A stretch of DNA of 8,326 nt from an uncultured Synergistales bacterium. Lineage in GTDB: Bacteria > Synergistota > Synergistia > Synergistales > Aminobacteriaceae. The position numbers were made by a program, and so were the translations under genes. This document shows positions 1 through 6,507 of the stretch, in pieces; positions within the stretch are counted from its first letter, which is position 1, and every line of letters starts with the position of its first letter. The stretch spans positions 1 to 8,326 of the forward strand of contig CALFXN010000242.1 of NCBI GenBank assembly GCA_937957815.1, in the 5' to 3' direction. The notes beneath the pieces were generated by a model. The model saw nothing but the letters and a program-made list of their open reading frames with translations. It did not search any database and was not told the DNA's origin.

Positions 1-65
1 ACAGCATCTCAGAACCCCGTTTGGATTTCGTTTCCCGACCTTTTCGCGGAACCATCGTGAGGTGA
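1..65 (+). CDS. 3' end of an unidentified upstream gene (partial)
   Basis: All three forward frames are open here, so the assignment is tentative. The frame beginning at base 3 ends with a TGA at 63-65. That stop would overlap the GTG start of ATPase subunit A as GTGA, the same 4-base overlap seen at three later junctions (A/B, B/D, yacL/ispDF). The visible tail reads roughly SEPRLDFVSRPFRGTIVR and I do not recognise it. A competing frame starting at base 1 ends at TGA 58-60, with a tail ending PDLFAEPS. From ATPase operon order one would expect another V-type ATPase subunit such as E, C or F, but nothing in these few residues proves it. Confidence 0.35.
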   Translation, partial: SISEPRLDFVSRPFRGTIVR

Positions 66-66
66 T
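59..66 (+). promoter_or_regulatory. Shine-Dalgarno-like GAGGTGAT at the start of the ATPase A gene
   Basis: GAGGTGAT is the only strong anti-16S match near the start of subunit A, but it overlaps the annotated GTG codon (62-64). If it is used, the codon with workable spacing is the in-frame ATA at 71-73, a rare start, giving a protein beginning M-T-E-G-V-I. If GTG 62 is used, the site is not available and initiation would rely on coupling to the preceding stop. The related GGTGAT at 1813-1818 serves subunit B with a normal 6-base spacing. Confidence 0.35.
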
Positions 67-1828
67 CTGCATAACAGAAGGCGTAATCATCGGTATTTCC
101 GGGCCCGTCGTCACAGTTTCCACCGATGCCCCGGTTCGCATGTTCGAAATCGCGTATGTCGGGACGTCGCATCTCTTGGGCGAGGTTATTCGCATCCGCA
201 AGAAAAACGTCGATATTCAGGTGTACGAAGATACGAACGGTGTCAGACGCGGCGAGGGCTGTTCGTTCTCCGGAGAACTTCTCGCCGTCGATCTTGGCCC
301 CGGCATTCTGGGAAGCGTCCTCGACGGGATCGGCCGACCTTTGAAAAAACTCGGCGAAGAAAGCATCTTCATTCGCAAGGGCATTCATACGGGAACGCTT
401 TCGCATGTCGGAGCGATGCCTTTCGCCCCGTGCGTTCGTGAAGGAGATATCCTTTCCCCGGGATCCTTCATCGGGTTTTCCCGGGAGGGATCCCATGTTG
501 AACACAGAATCATGGTTCCTCCGAATTCACGCGGCGGAATCGTCGAATATGTTGCGTCTGAAGGGATGTACACCTCCGACGCGGTTGTCTGCAGGGTTCA
601 ATGTGGCGAAACGTATTCGATGGCGCATAAATGGCGGCTTCGCGTCCCGCGCCCCGTCCGCTCGCGATTGCCGCTCGATCGTCCCCTTGTGACGGGACAA
701 AGGATTCTCGACACGTTGTTCCCCCTAGCCCTCGGCGGAGCGGCGGTCCTCCCCGGAGGATTCGGAACGGGGAAGACCGTAACGCAGCAATCGCTCGCGA
801 AGTGGTGCAATGCCGACATCATTGTCTACATAGGATGCGGTGAGCGTGGAAACGAAATGACGGAAGTCCTCGAGGAATTTCCCGAACTGACGGATCCGTG
901 GCATGACGCTCCGTTGATGGAGCGCCTCGTCCTGATCGCGAATACGTCGAATATGCCGGTTGCGGCGCGCGAAGCGAGTATCTATCTCGGAATGACGATA
1001 GCCGAGTACTACCGGGATATGGGGTATGACGTCGCGATCATGGCGGATTCGACGTCGAGGTGGGCGGAAGCTCTCAGAGAGATTGGCGGGCGTCTCGAAG
1101 AGATGCCGGGCGAAGAAGGGTATCCCGCATACCTCGGTTCGAGGCTTGCGCAGTACTACGAGCGCGCGGGACGTGTTTCACCGCTCGGCGAACCGGAGCG
1201 TTCCGGTTCGGTTACCGTGATCAACGCCGTATCTCCTGCAGGCGGAGACTTCTCCGAACCCGTGACGCAGGCGAGTCTTCGTCTCTCCGGAACATTCTGG
1301 GGGCTTGACAAACGACTCGCACAGCAGCGTCATTTCCCAGCAATCAATTGGACACAGAGTTTTTCCCTTTACGACGAAACACTCGACCCCGTTTTCGCCA
1401 GGGAAATCGGTTGCAGGAGAAATGAACTCAAGCAGTACCTCCGTATGATGCTCGACGACGACAGGAGACTTCTGGAACTCGTACAACTCGTCGGACGCGA
1501 CGGGCTTTCGGAAGAGGACAAATGGATTCTCTTCATGGCCGAGCTGATCAGAATCGTCTTTTTGCAGCAGAATGCTTTCTCTGATGCCGACGCCAGTTGT
1601 TCGACGCGAAAGCAGTTCTTCATAATCGACCTTCTGAAAAAAACCGACGATATCGTCCGCCGCAGAATTCACGAGGGAATTCTCTTCGAGAACGTCGCGG
1701 AAATGCCGTTTCTCAGGGATCTGCTGAGGATCCGCGATATCCCGGAACAGGCATTCGACGCCGAAGCGTCGCAATGGCTGAACGATCTTGTGGGGACCGT
1801 ATCCGGACTGGCGGTGATGCCACGATGA
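62..1828 (+). CDS. atpA: V-type ATP synthase/ATPase catalytic subunit A
   Basis: This is the catalytic subunit of a V/A-type rotary ATPase. It alternates with subunit B in the A3B3 head and hydrolyses or makes ATP, coupled to H+ or Na+ movement through the membrane ring. The 588 residues match the family's usual length. Visible features are an N-terminal beta-barrel (about 5-75), the bulge insert typical of A subunits (about 110-190), the Walker A loop GGFGTGKT at 232-239, and the GERGNE motif at 260-265 with the catalytic Glu261. The Walker B strand ends at Asp329 (VAIMADSTSRW), followed by GRLEEMPGEEGYPAYLGSRL. The GTG at 62 is chosen because it gives a GTGA overlap with a preceding stop and the conserved GVIIGISGPVV begins just after it. 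However, the best Shine-Dalgarno-like stretch, GAGGTGAT (59-66), overlaps this codon. Subunit B follows with an ATGA overlap. Ion specificity cannot be told because the K ring subunit is outside the window. Confidence 0.96.
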   Translation: MICITEGVIIGISGPVVTVSTDAPVRMFEIAYVGTSHLLGEVIRIRKKNVDIQVYEDTNGVRRGEGCSFSGELLAVDLGPGILGSVLDGIGRPLKKLGEESIFIRKGIHTGTLSHVGAMPFAPCVREGDILSPGSFIGFSREGSHVEHRIMVPPNSRGGIVEYVASEGMYTSDAVVCRVQCGETYSMAHKWRLRVPRPVRSRLPLDRPLVTGQRILDTLFPLALGGAAVLPGGFGTGKTVTQQSLAKWCNADIIVYIGCGERGNEMTEVLEEFPELTDPWHDAPLMERLVLIANTSNMPVAAREASIYLGMTIAEYYRDMGYDVAIMADSTSRWAEALREIGGRLEEMPGEEGYPAYLGSRLAQYYERAGRVSPLGEPERSGSVTVINAVSPAGGDFSEPVTQASLRLSGTFWGLDKRLAQQRHFPAINWTQSFSLYDETLDPVFAREIGCRRNELKQYLRMMLDDDRRLLELVQLVGRDGLSEEDKWILFMAELIRIVFLQQNAFSDADASCSTRKQFFIIDLLKKTDDIVRRRIHEGILFENVAEMPFLRDLLRIRDIPEQAFDAEASQWLNDLVGTVSGLAVMPR

Positions 1829-3213
1829 CTCTTGCCAAGGAAGGGTTCCGTTCGATAACCGGCATTTCGGGCCCGCTCGTTTTTGTATCGGGAATCCCGG
1901 ATGCCGGCTATGGCGAACTCGTGACGATAGAATCTCCCGAGGGACGTAAGCTGGGGCAGGTCCTTCAGATCGACGGAGACATCTCAACCGTTCAGGTTTT
2001 CGACGGAACGATGGGACTCGACACTGGAAACTGCACGATCTGGCTCGAACGCGATGTCGTTCGCATACCCGTGGGAAGCGGTTTGATCGGCCGTGTCCTG
2101 AACGGCAGAGGAGAAGCGACGAACGGAGAACGGCTTTCCTGCGTCGAAGATATTCTCCCGATCGGCGGAATGCCGATCAATCCGTATATGCGTGAGAGTC
2201 CGAGCGCATATATAGAGACCGGAATTTCCACGATAGACATGATGAACACACTTGTGCGCGGGCAAAAACTTCCCATCTTCTCCGGAGCCGGCCTGCCGGC
2301 AAACCGGATCGCCGCTCAGATCGTCAGGCAGGCGACTATTCCGGGGCGGGAAACCTCATTCCTGGTGGTTTTCGCGGCCATGGGAATCACACGAAGGGAA
2401 GCGCAATTCTTTACCGAAACATTCGACGCGACCGGAGCGATCAACAACGGTGTCTTCTTCATCAATCTCGCCAGCGATTCGGCGGTCGAACGCCTGCTGA
2501 CACCCAGGATGGCGCTTACCGTCGCCGAATATTTCGCGTTCACGAAAGGGTATGACGTTCTTGTTATCCTGACGGATATGTTGCACTATTGCGAATCGCT
2601 TCGAGAGATCGGCGCGGCAAGGGAAGAAGTTCCGGGACGTCGCGGGTATCCTGGTTATATGTATTCGGACCTTTCCGAGATATATGAAAGAGCCGGGTGC
2701 GTCAGGGGAAGTCCGGGCAGCGTCACGCAAATTCCCATTATCACGATGCCGGACGACGACATGACGCATCCCGTCGTCGACCTTTCCGGATACATCACCG
2801 AGGGGCAGATCGTACTGGATCGTGGGATATACGACCGGGTCGGCTATCCTCCAATCAATGTGCTCCCGAGCCTGAGCCGCCTCATGAACAAGGGAATCGG
2901 AAAGAAGAAGACCTTCGAAAGTCATCGGGCTCTTGCCGACCAGCTCTACGCGTCTTACGCGAAGGCCAAGGAACTTGAGCGACTTCGGCTGATCGTCGGC
3001 GACGACGGCCTTACGGAAACCGAAAAGGACTATCTCCGCTTTGGAGAAAACTTCGAGCGCGAGTTCGTGAACCAGGGCGATGCCAGAAGGACGATCGACG
3101 AGTCGGAACGTATCGCTTGCGAGTGCTTCCGCGTGCTGTCCCGGAAAGAACTCTACCGCCTGCCGGAACACTATGTGTCACGATTTCGGAAAAATGAAGG
3201 GACTCTCCTATGA
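1825..3213 (+). CDS. atpB: V-type ATP synthase/ATPase subunit B
   Basis: This is the non-catalytic nucleotide-site subunit of the V/A-type ATPase head. It pairs with A and supplies an arginine to the catalytic interface. The 462 residues are the expected length. Visible features are the N-terminal barrel (ITGISGPLVFV), GSGLIGRVLNGRG at 84-96, INPYMRESP at 118-126, and FSGAGLPANRIAAQI at 152-166. The last occupies the place where subunit A has its P-loop, and the GKT is absent, as is normal for B. DMLHYCESLREIGAAREEVPGRRGYPGYMYSDL follows (positions 251-283), then VLPSLSRLMNKGIG at 346-359 with the likely arginine finger at Arg352. The frame is open upstream inside subunit A. The ATG at 1825 is chosen because the N-terminus then fits the family, the junction is ATGA, and GGTGAT lies 6 bases upstream. 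It is translationally coupled to A and D. Confidence 0.96.
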   Translation: MTLAKEGFRSITGISGPLVFVSGIPDAGYGELVTIESPEGRKLGQVLQIDGDISTVQVFDGTMGLDTGNCTIWLERDVVRIPVGSGLIGRVLNGRGEATNGERLSCVEDILPIGGMPINPYMRESPSAYIETGISTIDMMNTLVRGQKLPIFSGAGLPANRIAAQIVRQATIPGRETSFLVVFAAMGITRREAQFFTETFDATGAINNGVFFINLASDSAVERLLTPRMALTVAEYFAFTKGYDVLVILTDMLHYCESLREIGAAREEVPGRRGYPGYMYSDLSEIYERAGCVRGSPGSVTQIPIITMPDDDMTHPVVDLSGYITEGQIVLDRGIYDRVGYPPINVLPSLSRLMNKGIGKKKTFESHRALADQLYASYAKAKELERLRLIVGDDGLTETEKDYLRFGENFEREFVNQGDARRTIDESERIACECFRVLSRKELYRLPEHYVSRFRKNEGTLL

Positions 3214-3857
3214 CCGGATCCGCGCAACGTCCTCCGACAAGAGAACAACTCCTTGACGTCCGGAAGCGTCGGAGCACGGTGCAATACGGCAAGCAGCTCC
3301 TCGAGAAGAAACGCGATGCGCTGTTGCGATCCATCGAGGAAGACAGACGCCGCTTTCGCGATCTCGAGAGAGAGTTTCGCGAAAGAACGAAGCGCCTGTC
3401 GGTTTTGTATGCGCTCGTAAGGATGTACGACGGAGCATCCATGATGCAGCTTCTGCGCATGGATGCTCCTGAGATTTCGGTCTCTTCCGTCCGACATTCT
3501 CTGATGGGGTGCCACTTCGTCCAGTTCATGCCCGAATCGGCGAATGGGAATCCTCATCAGACACGCAGCGCCTACGATCCCGCTCTGACATCGCTGTATG
3601 TGGATGATCTCTTGCGGGAGATCGGGAGTGTCGATGCTCTTGTATGGCAGTACGTCAATCTCACCACGAAGCTTTCCTTTCTTGAGAAAGAGCTCCGCAA
3701 AACACTCATGAAAATCAACACGCTTCAATACGTCCTCCTGCCTGAACTTGCCCGCGACGAAACGCGCATTCGGGCGATTCTCTCCGAACGGGAACGGCAG
3801 GAACGCTTTTCGATAAAACGACTCTCCTCGAAAAAGAAAGCACACGCCGTATTATAA
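3210..3857 (+). CDS. atpD: V-type ATP synthase/ATPase subunit D (central shaft)
   Basis: Subunit D forms the rotating central stalk that passes through the A3B3 head and links it to the membrane ring. The 215-residue product is highly charged. It has a long N-terminal helix beginning PPTREQLLDVRKR and containing LLEKKRDALL (about 10-62). A short middle region follows, then a second long helix (about 140-205) with KINTLQYVLLPEL (168-180) and RERQERFSIKRL, which are family signatures. These two helices form the antiparallel coiled coil of the shaft. The start ATG overlaps the subunit B stop as ATGA, and GAAGGGA at 3196-3202 gives a ribosome site 7 bases upstream. No subunit I or K gene follows, unlike the spirochaete arrangement A-B-D-I-K, so the membrane subunits must lie upstream or elsewhere. 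Confidence 0.93.
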   Translation: MTGSAQRPPTREQLLDVRKRRSTVQYGKQLLEKKRDALLRSIEEDRRRFRDLEREFRERTKRLSVLYALVRMYDGASMMQLLRMDAPEISVSSVRHSLMGCHFVQFMPESANGNPHQTRSAYDPALTSLYVDDLLREIGSVDALVWQYVNLTTKLSFLEKELRKTLMKINTLQYVLLPELARDETRIRAILSERERQERFSIKRLSSKKKAHAVL

Positions 3858-4321
3858 TGAAAGTCCTCGTTCTCTCGGTGGGAAAGGTGCGCGAACCGTT
3901 TCTCGAACGGGCTATACGGTCATACGTCGCCAGAATGACTCCGGCTCATAAAACGTCGTGGGAGTACGTCCCGGAAATTCGGGGAGAGTCCCGGAAGGAA
4001 ATCGTGCTTGACAAGGAATGTCTTTTGCTGGAGAAGGCCATACGCGACCGGGATCGGTGCGTTCTTCTCGACGAACGGGGAAGGCATTTCAAAAGTACCG
4101 AATTCGCCGGATGGCTTCAGGGCGAAATCGCTTCCTGCCCGGGCAGGCTTGTGTTTATCGTCGGAGGACCTTTTGGCGTCTCTGAGCGCATCCGCGACCG
4201 GGCGACGCAAAGCGTAGCGTTGTCGCAAATGACGTTCCCGCACGATATGTGCGTTCTTTTCCTCATGGAACAGCTCTATCGGGCGTTTTCAATCCTGGCG
4301 GGAACGGCGTATCATCATTAG
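3857..4321 (+). CDS. rlmH: 23S rRNA (pseudouridine-1915-N3) methyltransferase RlmH
   Basis: RlmH is a SPOUT-class enzyme that uses S-adenosylmethionine to methylate pseudouridine 1915 in helix 69 of 23S rRNA, acting on the assembled 70S ribosome. The 154 residues match the family's usual length of about 155. Visible motifs are MKVLVLSVGKVRE at the N-terminus, LDERG at 71-75, the trefoil-knot SAM loop FIVGGPFGVSE at 100-110, MTFPH at 125-129, MEQLYRAF at 137-144, and the characteristic C-terminal YHH at 152-154. The start ATG shares one base with the ATPase D stop (TAATG), and no strong ribosome site is visible, so translation is probably coupled to atpD. The loop residues Pro-Phe in GGPFG differ from the more usual small residues there, but all key motifs are present. 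Confidence 0.96.
   Translation: MKVLVLSVGKVREPFLERAIRSYVARMTPAHKTSWEYVPEIRGESRKEIVLDKECLLLEKAIRDRDRCVLLDERGRHFKSTEFAGWLQGEIASCPGRLVFIVGGPFGVSERIRDRATQSVALSQMTFPHDMCVLFLMEQLYRAFSILAGTAYHH
4286..4315 (+). promoter_or_regulatory. possible internal promoter before ybaB
   Basis: TTTTCA (4286-4291) and TATCAT (4310-4315) are separated by 18 bases and resemble sigma70 -35 and -10 elements, with four and five matches to consensus. They lie in the last codons of rlmH, and transcription would start around 4322, leaving a short leader with the strong AAGGAGG site (4354-4360) ahead of ybaB. The match is modest and could be chance. It is listed because the 45-base gap before ybaB is the longest in the block from ATPase A to ispDF. 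Confidence 0.22.
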
Positions 4322-4366
4322 CTGATCGATTATACCCACTCTTTTCTATGATTAAGGAGGATATTT

Positions 4367-4675
4367 ATGAAGCTCGACAAGATTATGAAACAGGCTCAGC
4401 AGATGCAGTCCAGAATGGCACAGGTGCAGGAAGCGCTTTCAAAGGAAATGGTGACCGGGCAGGCTGGCGGAGGGATGGTCACAGTAACGGCGAACGGCCA
4501 GGGCGACGTTCTTTCCCTGTCCATAGAGAAAGAGGTCGTCAATCCCGATGATGTTGAAATGCTCGAAGATCTCGTTCTCGCGGCGGTAACCGATGCCATC
4601 CGCAAGAGTCGCGATCTTGCCCAGGAGAAGATGAACAGCGCGACCGGCGGACTCGCTTCGCTGGGAATAATGTAG
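4367..4675 (+). CDS. ybaB: YbaB/EbfC-family nucleoid-associated protein
   Basis: This is a small DNA-binding protein of the YbaB/EbfC family. It acts as a dimer that coats or bridges nucleoid DNA and is often encoded next to recR. The 102 residues are the typical length. The N-terminal helix (MKLDKIMKQAQQMQSRM, about 1-27) is followed by the beta segment with GGGMVTVTANGQGDVLSLSIEKEVV (34-58). Next come a second helix region, PDDVEMLEDLVLAAVTDAI (60-78), and the usual Gly-rich end TGGLASLGIM. The start is set by a near-perfect AAGGAGG at 4354-4360, 6 bases upstream. The common partner dnaX, often found just before ybaB, is absent; rlmH takes its place. RecR follows after 19 bases. Confidence 0.95.
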   Translation: MKLDKIMKQAQQMQSRMAQVQEALSKEMVTGQAGGGMVTVTANGQGDVLSLSIEKEVVNPDDVEMLEDLVLAAVTDAIRKSRDLAQEKMNSATGGLASLGIM

Positions 4676-4694
4676 AAGGGATTTCACTGAATAG

Positions 4695-5315
4695 ATGACC
4701 CCGGGTGCTTTCGATCGTCTCGTCGTTCTTCTGAAAAAACTTCCCGGAATCGGGGAAAAAAGCGCTCGAAGGATGGCGTTTTTTTTCATTCAGCAGAACG
4801 AATCCTTCGTCCGCTCTTTTATTGACGCCTTGAACGATGCAAAACGGAATATTCATCCCTGTTCTCTCTGTGGTACCATAACGGATATGGATCCGTGCGC
4901 GATTTGTTCGGATCCGTTGCGTGACCGCACGTCGATTCTTGTCGTCGAGACGGTCGAAGACCTTGTCAACATCGAAGGGACGGGCGTCTTCAACGGAGTC
5001 TACCATGTTTTGGGAGAACGTGTTTCTCCCTTGACGGGAGACGATCTTTCCGAAAAAGCTCTGCGCTTTCTGAAAAGGCACCTCGAGGAACTGGACGTCG
5101 GGGAGGTGATTGTCGCCACAAATCCACGAATCGAGGGTGAACTGACATATCACGCTATTTTATCCGCGCTCGAGGGGTTCGATGTCCGCATCACGAAGCT
5201 CGCATGCGGTCTTCCGATCGGCGGAAGCATCGAGTTCGCCGATCGGGTTACGCTTCATGCGGCTTTGGATGCGCGAGTCGAGATTCGGAAAGGAAATAAG
5301 CACGAAAAGAGGTGA
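4695..5315 (+). CDS. recR: Recombination mediator protein RecR
   Basis: RecR is a ring-forming DNA-clamp protein. With RecO (and RecF) it loads RecA onto SSB-coated single-stranded DNA during gap repair. The 206 residues are close to the usual 198-200. Domains in order are a helix-hairpin-helix LPGIGEKSARRMA at 16-28, a four-cysteine zinc finger (Cys56, Cys59, Cys68, Cys71), and a Toprim domain from about 80 to 175. The Toprim domain contains ILVVETVEDL, YHVLGERVSPLTG and ATNPRIEGELT. The C-terminal GLPIGGSIEFADRVTLHAAL follows. An in-frame TAG at 4692-4694 directly precedes the ATG, so this is the earliest possible start. The nearest ribosome site, AGAAGGGA (4674-4681), overlaps the ybaB stop and sits 13 bases away, longer than usual. 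The tail GNKHEKR is a short charged extension. Confidence 0.97.
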   Translation: MTPGAFDRLVVLLKKLPGIGEKSARRMAFFFIQQNESFVRSFIDALNDAKRNIHPCSLCGTITDMDPCAICSDPLRDRTSILVVETVEDLVNIEGTGVFNGVYHVLGERVSPLTGDDLSEKALRFLKRHLEELDVGEVIVATNPRIEGELTYHAILSALEGFDVRITKLACGLPIGGSIEFADRVTLHAALDARVEIRKGNKHEKR

Positions 5316-5319
5316 AACG

Positions 5320-6507
5320 ATGTCAGAAGGTTTCGGGCCTGTTATTCGTATGCTGTTTTCCGGCTTTCTCGCACTTCTCGGAGGCATGGCAGGATTTCAA
5401 ATCGCCCAGATCGTTATTCCCGAGATTCCCTACGAGTGGGTTCTCTGGGCGAGGAATTCAATTCCGTCATGGGTTCCGAAGCAAGTCTTTTTTTCATTAT
5501 GTTGCATTCTCCTCTTCGGAGGAACCGGTTTTATGCTCGCTCCTCTTTTTACGCGTTTTCTCGCCTCGCTCGGGGTTGTATTCGAAAATCACCTGAGAAG
5601 CTTCAAATGGCAGGATATTACGTCCGCAACGCTTGGAATGATCGTCGGACTTCTGATCGCGAATCTGATCGCTCTGCCGTTTTCGAACCTTCCGTTCGGC
5701 AGCTATATCGCCGTTTTCCTGAATATCATTCTTGCATATGTCGGGGCACGAATCGTTCTTAAACGCCAAAGCGACATCAAAGGAGTTTTTGCCCCCATTA
5801 TCGGGCTCAAGGAACGCGTTCTGAAACGAGGGGGAACGACATCCGAACTTGACACGACTTCCGGCGAGATCGCCGATGAAGAGGCGATGTCCTGCAAAGA
5901 CGCAAAAATTCTCGACACGAGCGTCATAATCGACGGTCGCATTCTCGACGTGGCAAAGACAGGGTTCCTCGAAGGCAGTCTCGTGCTCCCACGTTTCGTT
6001 CTTCTCGAATTGCAGGCTGTCGCGGATTCCACCGACCCGGCCAGAAGAACACGCGGGAGACGGGGGCTCGATGTCGTCAACGAGCTTCAGAAAATCCCCG
6101 GGATACATGTCGAGATCGCGGAGTTTTCCCTGAAGCATCTTCGCGTCGAGTCGGTGGACAGCGGACTGATAGCGATGGCACAGAAGCTCAAGGCTCAGAT
6201 CCTGACAACCGACTACAACCTGAACAAACTCGCGCAGATTCAGGGCATACGCGTCCTCAACGTCAACGACCTCGCCAACGCGCTGAAGCCGATGCTTCTT
6301 CCGGGTGAATCCATCGTCATCGACGTGATCCGCGAAGGAAAAGAACCCCATCAGGGTGTCGGATATCTCGATGACGGAACGATGCTCGTCATCGAAGACG
6401 GAGAAAATCATATCGGTCGCCGTGTCGAAGTTGTGGTGACGTCTATGCTCCAGACCTCCGCCGGAAGAATGGTATTCGGCAGAATCAGAAGGGAAGTCCG
6501 AGCATGA
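5320..6507 (+). CDS. yacL: YacL-type membrane protein with PIN and TRAM domains
   Basis: This is a 395-residue membrane-anchored protein with a PIN nuclease-like domain and a C-terminal TRAM domain, as in Bacillus subtilis YacL. The cellular role of the family is poorly known; RNA cleavage is inferred from the PIN fold. Four hydrophobic segments lie at about 8-34, 56-80, 101-121 and 127-146. A polar linker follows, then the PIN domain from about 196. Its four acidic metal-site positions all appear intact: Asp199 (ILDTS), Glu230 (LLEL), Asp280 (VESVDSG) and Asp298 (LTTDYN). TRAM covers about 328-389, a likely RNA-binding beta-barrel. The reading frame is open back into recR, but the ATG at 5320 has AAGAGGTGA (5307-5315) just upstream, and the membrane segments begin right after it. 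The ispDF start overlaps its stop as ATGA. The order yacL-ispD-ispF is the same in B. subtilis. Confidence 0.93.
   Translation: MSEGFGPVIRMLFSGFLALLGGMAGFQIAQIVIPEIPYEWVLWARNSIPSWVPKQVFFSLCCILLFGGTGFMLAPLFTRFLASLGVVFENHLRSFKWQDITSATLGMIVGLLIANLIALPFSNLPFGSYIAVFLNIILAYVGARIVLKRQSDIKGVFAPIIGLKERVLKRGGTTSELDTTSGEIADEEAMSCKDAKILDTSVIIDGRILDVAKTGFLEGSLVLPRFVLLELQAVADSTDPARRTRGRRGLDVVNELQKIPGIHVEIAEFSLKHLRVESVDSGLIAMAQKLKAQILTTDYNLNKLAQIQGIRVLNVNDLANALKPMLLPGESIVIDVIREGKEPHQGVGYLDDGTMLVIEDGENHIGRRVEVVVTSMLQTSAGRMVFGRIRREVRA

Noticed and set aside
1597..1824. N-terminal extension of ATPase subunit B in the same frame
   Set aside because: The extra residues are coding sequence of subunit A read in another frame; the family N-terminus and ATGA overlap place the start at 1825.
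1178..1987. 269-codon minus-strand open frame opposite ATPase A/B
   Set aside because: Antisense shadow of strongly conserved ATPase genes; it crosses the A/B junction and shows no domain.
2356..3171. 271-codon minus-strand open frame opposite ATPase B
   Set aside because: Lies wholly inside the conserved subunit B gene on the other strand and shows no family motif.
4336..4345. CCACTCTTTT present both before ybaB (4336-4345) and before guaB (7710-7719)
   Set aside because: Ten-base repeats are expected many times by chance in 8 kb, and the two copies sit at different distances from any promoter or start.
5182..5319. N-terminal extension of YacL into recR
   Set aside because: The ATG at 5320 has a good ribosome site, and the membrane segment expected at the N-terminus begins right after it; the extension is recR sequence in another frame.
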